Source of the DNA: an uncultured Bacteroidota bacterium
GTDB taxonomy: Bacteria > Bacteroidota > Bacteroidia > Chitinophagales > Chitinophagaceae
Direction of reading: 5' to 3'
Length of the DNA stretch: 64,000 bases
Assembly: GCA_903903635.1 (NCBI GenBank)
Contig: CAIUZK010000223.1
Coordinates: 1 to 64,000 of the forward strand
In this document: positions 1 to 8,343 of the stretch, in pieces
Numbering within the stretch: position 1 is the first letter of the stretch
Layout: each line of letters begins with the position of its first letter
Notes under the pieces: model-generated
What the model was told of the DNA's origin: nothing
The model's input: the letters and a program-made list of their open reading frames with translations, nothing else
The model's database searches: none
Program-made: the position numbers and the translations under genes

Positions 1-57
1 AACGCCGGATAAATATTCCAGACAGTCGTCGTCTGTTTTAAACCGTTGGTGGAACAT
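1..57 (-). CDS. IS1595/ISXO2-like transposase, N-terminal fragment cut by the window edge
   Basis: Reading leftward from an ATG at 55-57, the frame is open to the window edge and gives 19 residues beginning MFHQRFKTDDD and ending CLEYLSGV. A start of the type 'F..RFKT..DC..YL' is what I recall from transposases of the IS1595 (ISXO2-like) family, where it precedes a zinc ribbon and a DDE-type catalytic domain. Both of those domains would lie outside this window. A well-formed Bacteroidota promoter sits just upstream (75-104), which supports a real gene start. The assignment rests on 19 residues only, so another small protein with a similar start cannot be excluded. No terminal inverted repeat of the insertion sequence was recognised between 57 and 154. 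Confidence 0.5.
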   Translation of the reverse strand, partial: MFHQRFKTDDDCLEYLSGV

Positions 58-74
58 AATTGAATTCACACCTG

Positions 75-104
75 CAAAGGTAATTCGCCTCTCCATAAGG
101 CAAA
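75..104 (-). promoter_or_regulatory. Bacteroidota-type promoter for the left-edge transposase
   Basis: On the minus strand TTTG (101-104) is followed after 18 bases by TACCTTTG (75-82). This matches the Bacteroidota sigma-ABfr consensus TTTG-N19-TAnnTTTG. The presumed ATG at 57 lies about 18 bases downstream of the -7 box. Confidence 0.5.
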
Positions 105-154
105 GCTACATTATTGCGATCTAAACGCCTATACCTATATTATTTATTATAACT

Positions 155-2155
155 TCATTTTCTTCCCACCTGTTTTGCCTTTTTATCTCTCAGCGACTGC
201 ATAAATTCAGGTTTAACAGCATAACCGGATGCCAGTGCCATCTCTGCATAATAGACTGCAAGTGAATCTTTTTCATAGGCATCGAATGCCACACTTAAAT
301 TATAGGACGCCGACTGCCTTACTTCTTTGGTACTGTTGAATTTCAGAGACATAACCCAGTCATTCATGGCGGCAGGCACATTGCTGGTATTGAAGTAGGA
401 CACCCCCCTGTAAAAATAATAATAGGGATTATTGGGATTGAGCATGAGCAGCATATTATATTGTCTTATAGCTGGTTCATAGCGCTTGGTCTGCACATAC
501 TGAAAACTGCTATCGCTCATTAACTGTTCCGACTTCGTATTGAGTCTGTAGCCGGTAATATAATTCTTCAGCGCATTAACCGAATCGCCCATAAGAACAT
601 AGGTCATTGCCCGGTCAATATATGTTCGCCAAACATCATTCTGCACCTCAAGCGATTTATCGAATGTTTCCAGTGCTTTTTTATAATCTTTCCTGTTACT
701 GTAAATTACTGCAACCTTATCCAGCACCTTTGCATCTGCCGAACGTATGGCTACCAATACGTTATAATCCTCAAGCGCCTTATCAAAGTCGCCCTTATCA
801 AAGTAATAGTTGCCCCGCCATTTATACGAAAGCATAGCTATTCCGCTGTTCTTTTCGTCATGTGGTTTATCAAAGTCTTTTTTCATTGGATACTTTTCAA
901 TGGCATCACTTTGCAGGCTTTCCGAATCGTGCCAGGCATAAGTGCGTTCATAGGTTCCATACGCGAGCCCTGCCGAGAGAACCAGTAAAACAATAAGCAT
1001 CGGTATTTTATAAACCGGGTATCGCTTCATTATTTCATTCAGGAAGTAAACAACCAGGAAAACCAAACCGAAATAGGCCACATAAGAATATCTGTCGGCC
1101 ATAATCGCAGCGCCCACCGAGATGAACTGCAACACAAACATAATGTTGAACAAATAGTAGCTTATTCCAAATCCGGCTACCTTGAAATAAAGAGTATTCT
1201 TAAAATAATTTTTAGCAAGCCATATCGGAACAGCCATAATTGCGAACGCAATAAATGGCGATGCATAAAAAATAACATGCAGATTACCACTAATATACCG
1301 GAACGGATAAGGATAGAAAGTAGATAGGTACGTAGGATTGAATAATTTAGATACATACATTATAAATCCGTACGAAGCATACATAAATCGTTCTGCCAAT
1401 GTCAGCGTTTCAAATGATGCGATGGCCCCTGTCTTGTTCTGGGTATAAAACGCAAAGCCTCCGCAAACCAGTGAAGAAAGCACAAAAATAACTTTCTCCA
1501 AAACCAGCATTTTGGTCAGCTTCCTTCCCAGCAAAAAGTCTAATGCTACCATGGAGAACGGGAAGACCACTGCCATAGGCTTCGACAAACAGGATGCAAC
1601 AAAAAGCAAGTAGGTGATAATATACCACTTAGGCTTGTTTTCATCAGTGAACTTAATGTAGGTCATCAGTCCTGCAAAATAGAAAAAGGCATACAGCACA
1701 TCCTTTCTCTCTGCTATCCAGGACACCGACTCCACATGCATGGGATGCACCCCAAACCAGAGTGCCGAAAATGATGCCATAAACAATTTGCTGTTGTCAT
1801 CCATCTTTAGCCGCACACATAACTGCATTACCAGGAAAAAAATAAGTATCACATTGGCTATATGTATCAGTATATTGGTAAGGTAGTAGGCCATTGGGTC
1901 CATTTGCGAAAAATGGTAATTAACCGCCAGTGAGAGCATACACAGCGGATGGTAGTTATTCTTGGTAATATCCTCTGTGAAAATAACCTTTAGGTTATGA
2001 GGTGTAAACTCTTTGATATAAGGATCATTGGTGACATAATAATCATCATCCCAATTGGTAAATTGGTTATTGAGCGTGTACCGGTAACAAATAAAAGTCA
2101 GCACGCAGATAGCTGCTAGGATAAGTATATTTTTATTGAATAACTGGCTCTTCAT
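155..2155 (-). CDS. TPR-containing GT-C membrane glycosyltransferase (TMTC-like)
   Basis: A 666-residue polytopic membrane protein. An N-terminal membrane helix (about residues 9-27) is followed by a periplasmic loop carrying an acidic 'NWDDDYY' motif, the position of catalytic acidic residues in GT-C fold enzymes. About ten more hydrophobic helices follow to residue ~405. The C-terminal part (about 430-650) is soluble and built of tetratricopeptide repeats ('YFDKGDFDKALEDYN', 'KALETFDKSLEV'). This layout is that of the TMTC/DUF1736-like protein O-mannosyltransferase relatives. Family members transfer sugar from a lipid carrier; the acceptor here is unknown. Two related genes lie at 58.6-62.5 kb. 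The start MKSQLF is the only good ATG near the N-terminal helix. The architecture is firm, the exact reaction is not. Confidence 0.72.
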   Translation of the reverse strand: MKSQLFNKNILILAAICVLTFICYRYTLNNQFTNWDDDYYVTNDPYIKEFTPHNLKVIFTEDITKNNYHPLCMLSLAVNYHFSQMDPMAYYLTNILIHIANVILIFFLVMQLCVRLKMDDNSKLFMASFSALWFGVHPMHVESVSWIAERKDVLYAFFYFAGLMTYIKFTDENKPKWYIITYLLFVASCLSKPMAVVFPFSMVALDFLLGRKLTKMLVLEKVIFVLSSLVCGGFAFYTQNKTGAIASFETLTLAERFMYASYGFIMYVSKLFNPTYLSTFYPYPFRYISGNLHVIFYASPFIAFAIMAVPIWLAKNYFKNTLYFKVAGFGISYYLFNIMFVLQFISVGAAIMADRYSYVAYFGLVFLVVYFLNEIMKRYPVYKIPMLIVLLVLSAGLAYGTYERTYAWHDSESLQSDAIEKYPMKKDFDKPHDEKNSGIAMLSYKWRGNYYFDKGDFDKALEDYNVLVAIRSADAKVLDKVAVIYSNRKDYKKALETFDKSLEVQNDVWRTYIDRAMTYVLMGDSVNALKNYITGYRLNTKSEQLMSDSSFQYVQTKRYEPAIRQYNMLLMLNPNNPYYYFYRGVSYFNTSNVPAAMNDWVMSLKFNSTKEVRQSASYNLSVAFDAYEKDSLAVYYAEMALASGYAVKPEFMQSLRDKKAKQVGRK

Positions 2156-2467
2156 GCGATAAAATTAATTGAAATTGGCAATTTCTTTTTAGTTGGTTTT
2201 TACAGGCTGAAATTATGAAAATATAAAATTGCACCCAATGGATTTTTTATTGACTCAAAAATTATGCAATCATCAAGAACCTATAGTTTTCTCCTCAGCA
2301 ATCTATTTTAATTTATTAGAGGATCATTTTTTTGAATAGTAATTCTGCCAAAAAAGCCAAATGGCATCCCCGAATCAATAATTGATGTTGCAACCTCATA
2401 AAATCCGACCCACTCCGGAACTATTTTTTTACTTTTATCTCACGATAGTGCAACACCTATCCTGAAG
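2156..2467. other. Divergent intergenic region, no gene seen
   Basis: About 310 AT-rich bases separate the leftward TMTC-like gene from the rightward GT39-like gene, so both promoters must lie here. I could not find a convincing TTTG/TAnnTTTG pair for either gene, nor a hairpin or small ORF worth reporting. Confidence 0.5.
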
Positions 2468-4009
2468 ATGATCAAAAAACTCACTCCTTACTACCCGGGA
2501 ATACTGCTTTTCATTCTTGCTATGATCCTTGGACTTGTTGTTTTCAGGGACTATGGTATAGCATGGGATGAGTCGATGCAGCGGCACACCGGCGAGGTTA
2601 GCCTTAATTACATATTGCATGCCGACAATGGTTTGTTCAGTTACCGCGACCGTCATTACGGTGTCGGATTTGAATTGCCACTGATTATGCTCGAAAAAGT
2701 CCTGCACATCAAAGACCCCGGAAACGCTTACTTAATGCGGCACCTGGTGTCTCACCTGTTCTTCCTGGTCAGTGCCTTTTGTTGTTACCTGCTAGCCCTG
2801 CGGCTCTTTAAAAACCAATTCATTGCCTGCATCGGTTTCCTGATCTATGCCTTTGCCCCACGCATCTATGCGCACTCTTTTTTCAATAGTAAGGATGTAC
2901 CCTACCTGGCCATGTTCATGATCGTATTTGCCATTAGCCAGTATACCTTCGAAAAAAACAAAAAGTGGCTTTATATAATTCTCGGCCTGGCCTGTGGCTA
3001 TACCACCAGCCTCCGCATAATGGGGGTAATACTTGATGGCTTTATTTTGTTTTTCCTGGGTATCGACCTCCTTACAGCCATGTTGCAAAAAGAAAAGATC
3101 AAACAACCTATTGTCAACATATTACTATTTGGCGCTTCGTTTTTTATTATGCTCTACGCCTGCTGGCCCTACCTGTGGACAAATCCGGTTGAAAATTTCA
3201 TAATATCCTACAAGAGAATGTCGCATTTCGACTGGCCATTCACTGTACTGATCAGTGGAAAACAAGTACCGGGAACTGAACTTTCCTGGACCTATTTCCC
3301 CACCTGGTTCCTCATTACCAACCCGATATTGTGGCTTATCACGGGATTTGCCGGTATTATCCTGGCCATAATCAGTTTTTTAAAGAAACCCCTTGCTTAT
3401 CTTAGAAATACCCAGGATCGTAATTTCCTGCTTTACCTTCTTTCCTTCGGCATCCCAATTCTTGCCGTTATATTCCTTCATGCCGTTATTTACGACGACT
3501 GGCGACACCTGTATTTTGTTTATGCCCCATTCGTAATGCTGCTGCTCTGTTTCATCAACTATGTCCGCAATACCAGGTTTAAAATAATTATTGAGATTGC
3601 CTGCTTGTTACAAATCGGTTTAATTGTATTCTTTATGGTACGCAACCATCCCTATCAACAGGTTTACTTCAACGAACTCGTATCGCATCAAAATGAATCG
3701 CTACGCAAAAATTACGAATTGGATTATTGGGGCTGCACCAATAAACAGGCTTTGGAATATTTGGTTGCTAAGCACCCTGAAGGATCAATTTTGGTGAGTG
3801 GTTCTGCCGTAGGAGAATACCTCATCCGGTTCAATACGCAGTTGCTAAAAGAAAAAGACAGGGTACGTATCGAAATCACCACCCCGGAAAGGGCTGATTA
3901 TTTTATCAGCAACTTCAGATGGCATCCTGAAGATTATCCCTATCCGCAAAAAGAATATTCCATCTCAGTGCTTAACAGTACTATACTTTGTATTTATAAA
4001 ACACATTGA
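2468..4009 (+). CDS. GT39-family (ArnT/PMT-like) membrane glycosyltransferase
   Basis: A 513-residue integral membrane protein with an N-terminal helix (about 9-27), then the short motif 'GIAWDESMQRHTG' in the first extracytoplasmic loop. An Asp-Glu pair at this place is typical of PMT_2/ArnT-type (GT39/GT83) enzymes, which move a sugar from a polyprenyl-phosphate donor to lipid, glycan or protein. About ten further hydrophobic helices follow. A short soluble C-terminal domain (about 400-513) has no motif I recognise. It diverges from the TMTC-like gene and converges on the lipoprotein gene 45 bases downstream. The first ATG is used; a plausible alternative is not visible. Substrate and acceptor cannot be inferred from sequence. 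Confidence 0.7.
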   Translation: MIKKLTPYYPGILLFILAMILGLVVFRDYGIAWDESMQRHTGEVSLNYILHADNGLFSYRDRHYGVGFELPLIMLEKVLHIKDPGNAYLMRHLVSHLFFLVSAFCCYLLALRLFKNQFIACIGFLIYAFAPRIYAHSFFNSKDVPYLAMFMIVFAISQYTFEKNKKWLYIILGLACGYTTSLRIMGVILDGFILFFLGIDLLTAMLQKEKIKQPIVNILLFGASFFIMLYACWPYLWTNPVENFIISYKRMSHFDWPFTVLISGKQVPGTELSWTYFPTWFLITNPILWLITGFAGIILAIISFLKKPLAYLRNTQDRNFLLYLLSFGIPILAVIFLHAVIYDDWRHLYFVYAPFVMLLLCFINYVRNTRFKIIIEIACLLQIGLIVFFMVRNHPYQQVYFNELVSHQNESLRKNYELDYWGCTNKQALEYLVAKHPEGSILVSGSAVGEYLIRFNTQLLKEKDRVRIEITTPERADYFISNFRWHPEDYPYPQKEYSISVLNSTILCIYKTH

Positions 4010-4054
4010 TGGATTTTTCCTCAAATAATTACAGAATCCGCTCATAGCATCTGA

Positions 4055-5008
4055 CTACTGAAACGCCAATCCGAACTTCTTATAGGTTTTGGTACTCTTG
4101 TATAACGGTTCCATTATAGTACTCTGGGAAGGACTTCCTCCCCTGTTGCCTCCTCTATATCCACCACCTCCGCCACCCATGCGCATACCCATTCCCATGC
4201 CGCCAAAGCCGCCAATACCCACACTTGGCCTCATTGCCATACCGCTGCCCCTGCCATTATTCCCATTAGCCTGTCCTGCAGGTCTTTTAGATCCTGTTGT
4301 TTCAAAACAAACCGTGAGCACTTTGCCTTTATCCGGCCTTGTCAGTTCAGGTTTAAAATAGAATGATTTAAAAGGTATCACTGCCTCCCAGATCAATTCA
4401 TTGTTGGCATCCAGTCCTATTTTCACCTCAATACCACAACTGTCTTTTTCGGTTATCGCATATTGCAGGTTGCAGCTCTTAAACCCCTGCAACGAATACT
4501 GATCAGCCTTAGGCAACAAAGCCCTTACCTTATCTTCAAGATACATCCTTTGTTTCTGATCTCGGCTGCCACCCTGCCCTTCCAAACTCTGCGATTGGCC
4601 CGGCCGCTTGGCTTCATCATCTTTTACTGTCTGCGCACCCTTGGCGTAAACTACCGGCAATGGAAAATTGATAGCGGTCTCCTCGCTCTTCTCCCCTGTC
4701 CTGTCTATCCATACGGTAAGCCCTTCGTGCAAAATCTTCAATTGCGTTGCAGCATCACCGGTCTCAACAGTAATATATAGATTGTTCTTATCGTTGGATA
4801 CCGCATAACCCAGCATCGCCTTTTCATCATATTCCGGATAAGGCGATGGCCAGTCTTTATTATCTCCGTCTATCACAATGGGTGTAACCTGCCAGTTCCC
4901 CGGCATCCTTTTTACTGTATGCTTCGAACTGCTGCATGAAATAAATACAGGAATAATAAATGAAAGACAAACAACAAATCTGGTAGCCGAAAATAATTTA
5001 CATATCAT
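4055..5008 (-). CDS. Lipoprotein with CBM9-like domain and Gly/Met-rich tail
   Basis: 317 residues with a lipoprotein signal peptide ending in the lipobox 'VFISC'. The next region (about 40-240) begins 'ITVIDGDNKDWPSPYPEYD'-like: it contains 'PIVIDGDNKDWPSP' and 'NNLYITVETGD', the start and the conserved 'LY..v...D' stretch of carbohydrate-binding-module-9-like domains of outer-membrane or secreted Bacteroidota proteins. The C-terminal ~70 residues hold a low-complexity run rich in Gly and Met ('GGFGGMGMGMRMGGGGGG') and end with 'TKTYKKFGLAFQ'. It is probably anchored in the outer membrane. It ends tail-to-tail with the GT39-like gene. Ligand binding is inferred from fold resemblance only. 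Confidence 0.6.
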   Translation of the reverse strand: MICKLFSATRFVVCLSFIIPVFISCSSSKHTVKRMPGNWQVTPIVIDGDNKDWPSPYPEYDEKAMLGYAVSNDKNNLYITVETGDAATQLKILHEGLTVWIDRTGEKSEETAINFPLPVVYAKGAQTVKDDEAKRPGQSQSLEGQGGSRDQKQRMYLEDKVRALLPKADQYSLQGFKSCNLQYAITEKDSCGIEVKIGLDANNELIWEAVIPFKSFYFKPELTRPDKGKVLTVCFETTGSKRPAGQANGNNGRGSGMAMRPSVGIGGFGGMGMGMRMGGGGGGYRGGNRGGSPSQSTIMEPLYKSTKTYKKFGLAFQ

Positions 5009-5122
5009 ACACTAAACTAATGAATTACAATAAGAATACGCAAATAACGATTTTTGACCTTAAATAAACATTAAAGTTTAAAATCCGCTGATTTTCAAGG
5101 CCAATATTTAAGATTACAATGG

Positions 5123-5130
5123 TACTTTTG
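5123..5130 (+). promoter_or_regulatory. Candidate -7 box of the AsmA-like gene
   Basis: TACTTTTG matches the TAnnTTTG -7 element and lies 22 bases before the ATG at 5153. No good -33 TTTG is seen at the usual spacing, so support is partial. Confidence 0.35.
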
Positions 5131-5152
5131 CAGCAATTAATATTAGATTTTT

Positions 5153-7810
5153 ATGAAAATGGGTAAAATCGTCAAGCGTTTTTTTATTGCCGTGGGTATT
5201 ATAGTAGTTCTATTCATTGCCGCTGCAATATTGGTTCCTTTCCTGTTCAAGGATAAGATTCTGGCAATAGTTAAGAAAGAAATGAACGACCAACTGCTGG
5301 CGACAACAGATTTTAAAGATGTGGACATTTCTCTGTTCCATAGCTTCCCCCATCTTTCGGTGAGTATTCTCGATCTCAGTATCGTGGGTAAAGAGCCCTT
5401 TAAAGGTGATACCCTTATTTCAGCAAAAAGCATTGATGTGTCGCTCGACCTCATGAAAGCCATAAGCGGCACTTATGAAATACTGCATATCGGTCTTATT
5501 ACACCCCGCATACACGCTATTGTTCATCCTGATGGGCTGTCCAACTGGAATATTACAAAACCAACACCTGCCACACAGCCAGCCGCTGCCTCAAAGCCAT
5601 TCTCCATGAAGCTGAAAAAGTATGCCATTGAGAATGGTTATATAGAGTACAACGATGAGCAGGGTAAAATGCATATGATTATTCAAAACCTGAACCACAG
5701 CGGTTCCGGCGACTTCAGCAGCGATGCATTTACCTTGTCTACCAAAACAACTGCCGATGCCATTTCATTCATTTATGGCAATGTGCCCTACCTGAACGAA
5801 GTTAAAACGCTGGTTGACCTCGACCTGAACATCGATAATAAAACCAGCAAATACTCCTTCAACACCGACAAAATTCAGTTGAATGGCCTGAAGTTATCAT
5901 CCAAAGGATTTGTGCAGATGCCCGACACCAACAATATGATCATGGATATCACTTTAAATACCCCATCCAATGATTTCAAAGACATATTATCGCTGGTACC
6001 AGGCATGTACAAAAACAATTTTAAGGACATTAAAACATCCGGAAAGCTGACGCTTAATGGCATGGTGAAAGGCACTTACAACAAGAAGCAGATGCCTGCT
6101 TACAAATTGTCTTTGGGCATACAGGATGGGATGTTCCAATACCCTGATCTGCCGGAGAAAGTTGCTAATATCCAGGTAAAACTGGATGTTGATAATCCGG
6201 ATGGAGTTACTGACCATACTGTTGTAAACCTGGAAAAATTGCATCTTGAATTTGGCACGCAACCTTTCGATTTCAGAATGTTGCTCAAAACTCCTGTATC
6301 AGATCAATGGATAGATGCCAATGCAAAAGGCAAGATCGACCTGACTCAGATTCAGAAATTCGTGAAGCTGGATGCCAGTACCAAACTTGCAGGAAATATT
6401 ACAGCCGATGTATCGGTGAAAGGATCTATGGCTGCTGCCCAGAAAAAACAGTTTGATAAGATCGATGCTTCAGGCATCATTTCACTTGCCGATATATCCT
6501 ACTCAGCAAAGGATTATCCGGATGGTGTCAACCTGTATAGCCTGGTACTTAGCTTTAATCCTAAAAACGTTTCTGTTTCCAACATGAAGGGTAAGTATCT
6601 GGGTACTATTTTTAGCGGAGACGGCAGTATCGATAACTTCCTGGGTTATTACCTGCACAATGAATCTTTAACCGGAGCTTTCCATTTCGTTGCCGACAAG
6701 GTAGATGTAAACAAATTTATGGGGACGCCATCCACTCCCGATACCACCAAAAAGACTGCAACAACTGTATTCCTGGTGCCATCTAACCTGGACATTTCTA
6801 TAAATGCCGAAGTAGGATCCCTGAAGTTTGACAACCTCAACCTGACCAATGTAAAAAGTGCACTGGTGATCCGCAACGAAGTTGTTAACCTACAGAATGT
6901 TTCAGGAAATGGCCTGGATGGAACTATAAAAATGTCTGGTTTCTATTCCACTAAAAAGGACAAGAAAAATCCGGATATACAATTTGATTACAGCCTGACT
7001 ACCGTTGATGTACAGAAGACATTTACCACTTTCAATACCGTGCAAAAAATGATGCCTGCCGCCAAATACATAACCGGTAAGATTACCTCTAACCTCACCA
7101 TGAGCGGCAAACTGGGCGGAGATATGATGCCTGTTATGAATTCGCTTACCGGTAAGGGAGATATGCAGCTACTCGGTTGTGTCCTCAGCAATTTCCCTGT
7201 TACTGACCAGCTTGCAGATAAATTGCATCTTACACAGTTTAAAACCATTAAACTGGAAGACTCCAAGCTATTCTTCAGTTTCGAAAACGGGCGTGTAACT
7301 GTTCAGCCTTATAAGATGAAGCTGGGTGGTATCGATGCCGAAATAGCAGGAAGCCATGGTTTCGATCAGACCATGAATTACGGTGTGAACATGGTTATAC
7401 CTACCTCAATGATGGGCGCACAGGGCACTGCCATGGTAAACAATCTGGTGAGCCAGGCAGCAAGCAAGGGAATACCTGTTAAGGTTGGAGATAAGGTAAA
7501 CCTTACTGCCAAGATCACAGGTACCACCACCAGCCCGAAAATTGAAACGAACCTCAAAAATGTAGCAGGCGATGCCGTTAACAACATCAAGGAAGAGATC
7601 AAGAAAGAGGTAGCCAAGAAAGTGGATAGCGTAAGGACTGTTGTTAAAGATACTATTAAAGCTGTCAAGACCCAGGTTGTAAACCAGGCTAAAGACGAAC
7701 TTAAAAAACAACTTCTGGGTGGTGGCGATACTACTAAAGGTAAAAAGCCTGATGTAATTAAGAACGTAGGTGATGATGCGAAAAAGAAACTGAAAGGTTT
7801 ATTTAAATAA
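5153..7810 (+). CDS. AsmA-like inner-membrane/periplasmic protein
   Basis: 885 residues with one N-terminal membrane helix (about 9-33) and the rest outside the cytoplasm. The opening region has the AsmA pattern: a helix, then a stretch ending 'ISLFHSFPHLSVSILDLSIVG', then repeated beta-rich segments. A C-terminal AsmA-like region ('LTGKGDMQLLGCVLSNFPVTDQ', about residues 665-690) is followed by a charged alanine/lysine/valine-rich tail. AsmA/TamB/YhdP-type proteins are thought to form elongated grooves linked to outer-membrane lipid or protein assembly; the role of this paralog is inferred. It stands alone, with the inverted-repeat element downstream. The first ATG in good context (MKMGKIVKR) is used; M3 is an alternative. 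Confidence 0.75.
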   Translation: MKMGKIVKRFFIAVGIIVVLFIAAAILVPFLFKDKILAIVKKEMNDQLLATTDFKDVDISLFHSFPHLSVSILDLSIVGKEPFKGDTLISAKSIDVSLDLMKAISGTYEILHIGLITPRIHAIVHPDGLSNWNITKPTPATQPAAASKPFSMKLKKYAIENGYIEYNDEQGKMHMIIQNLNHSGSGDFSSDAFTLSTKTTADAISFIYGNVPYLNEVKTLVDLDLNIDNKTSKYSFNTDKIQLNGLKLSSKGFVQMPDTNNMIMDITLNTPSNDFKDILSLVPGMYKNNFKDIKTSGKLTLNGMVKGTYNKKQMPAYKLSLGIQDGMFQYPDLPEKVANIQVKLDVDNPDGVTDHTVVNLEKLHLEFGTQPFDFRMLLKTPVSDQWIDANAKGKIDLTQIQKFVKLDASTKLAGNITADVSVKGSMAAAQKKQFDKIDASGIISLADISYSAKDYPDGVNLYSLVLSFNPKNVSVSNMKGKYLGTIFSGDGSIDNFLGYYLHNESLTGAFHFVADKVDVNKFMGTPSTPDTTKKTATTVFLVPSNLDISINAEVGSLKFDNLNLTNVKSALVIRNEVVNLQNVSGNGLDGTIKMSGFYSTKKDKKNPDIQFDYSLTTVDVQKTFTTFNTVQKMMPAAKYITGKITSNLTMSGKLGGDMMPVMNSLTGKGDMQLLGCVLSNFPVTDQLADKLHLTQFKTIKLEDSKLFFSFENGRVTVQPYKMKLGGIDAEIAGSHGFDQTMNYGVNMVIPTSMMGAQGTAMVNNLVSQAASKGIPVKVGDKVNLTAKITGTTTSPKIETNLKNVAGDAVNNIKEEIKKEVAKKVDSVRTVVKDTIKAVKTQVVNQAKDELKKQLLGGGDTTKGKKPDVIKNVGDDAKKKLKGLFK

Positions 7811-7900
7811 TCGCACGCTTCTATTATCCGGTTGTGAATTATGGGCATAGGGCTTGTAAGGAAATAAAGGTTGCTTTTTGACGTAGTTATTTTTCTTTTA

Positions 7901-8028
7901 TTAACTGCCGTAGCTTTAGCGAAGGCAAGTTATTAACTGCCGTAGCTTTAGCGAAGGCATGTTATTAACTGCCATAGCTTTAGCAAAGGCATGTTATTAA
8001 CTGCCGTAGCTTTAGCGAAGGCATGTTT
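7901..8028. repeat. Four tandem 32-bp modules inside copy A
   Basis: Units begin at 7901, 7933, 7965 and 7997, an exact 32-base period. Each carries 'CTGCCGTAGCTTTAGCGAAG' followed by GCA, with one or two substitutions in unit three. The unit is itself a spaced palindrome (GCC..GCT..AGC..GGC), so it could form a short hairpin or be a protein-binding site. Confidence 0.85.
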
Positions 8029-8126
8029 TGCAAGGCATGCCCGCAAGGGCACGAGCGCAACTCTATCTGCGAATAATGAACTGTTTTAAGACTTTTATAA
8101 CGAAATAAAAATGGGATAGAACGAGT

Positions 8127-8222
8127 AAGATGGTGTACTTTATTTAATCATCGTCACTAAGATGGCGGAAGTTATTTTGCCATCGTTCCTAAGATGGTGG
8201 GAGTTATTTTCTTCGTTCCTTA
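8127..8222. repeat. Right terminus of copy A repeated three times, 32-bp period
   Basis: Units start at 8127, 8159 and 8191 with AAGATGG and end with the TCGTCACT, CATCGTTCCT and TTCGTTCCTTA variants. The last unit is closest to the termini of the other copies; the first is the most diverged. Confidence 0.75.
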
Positions 8223-8343
8223 TTACTGAAGCAAGATAAAATACTGAAAAAGTAAGGGTCATTGAGTTCCATGCGATAATTAATCACCGGAATCTGCAAT
8301 AATCACAGAAAGATTATATTTATATTCGCAAACCCGAATATCC

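Larger units (their letters stand above)
7855..8222. repeat. MITE-like inverted-repeat element, copy A (expanded)
   Basis: The largest of three clear copies in the window (others at 28385-28582 and 58346-58510). It shares with them the segment 'TCTGCGAATAATGAA' and, further on, 'ACGAAATAAAAATGG..ATAGAAC', and ends in the same ATGGTGGGAGTTATTT...CGTTCCTTA terminus. Its left end is decayed ('TAAGGAAATAAAGG'). Inside it has four tandem 32-bp modules (7901-8028) and an extra GC-richer insert around 8029-8068 absent from the other copies. The right terminus is present three times in tandem. There is no ORF for a transposase, so it would be non-autonomous. It fills most of the gap between the AsmA-like gene and the second GT39-like gene. 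Confidence 0.7.

Noticed and set aside
7901-8028. Possible CRISPR array
   Set aside because: The 32-base units are directly adjacent with no spacers, and there are no cas genes. It is a plain tandem repeat inside a dispersed element.
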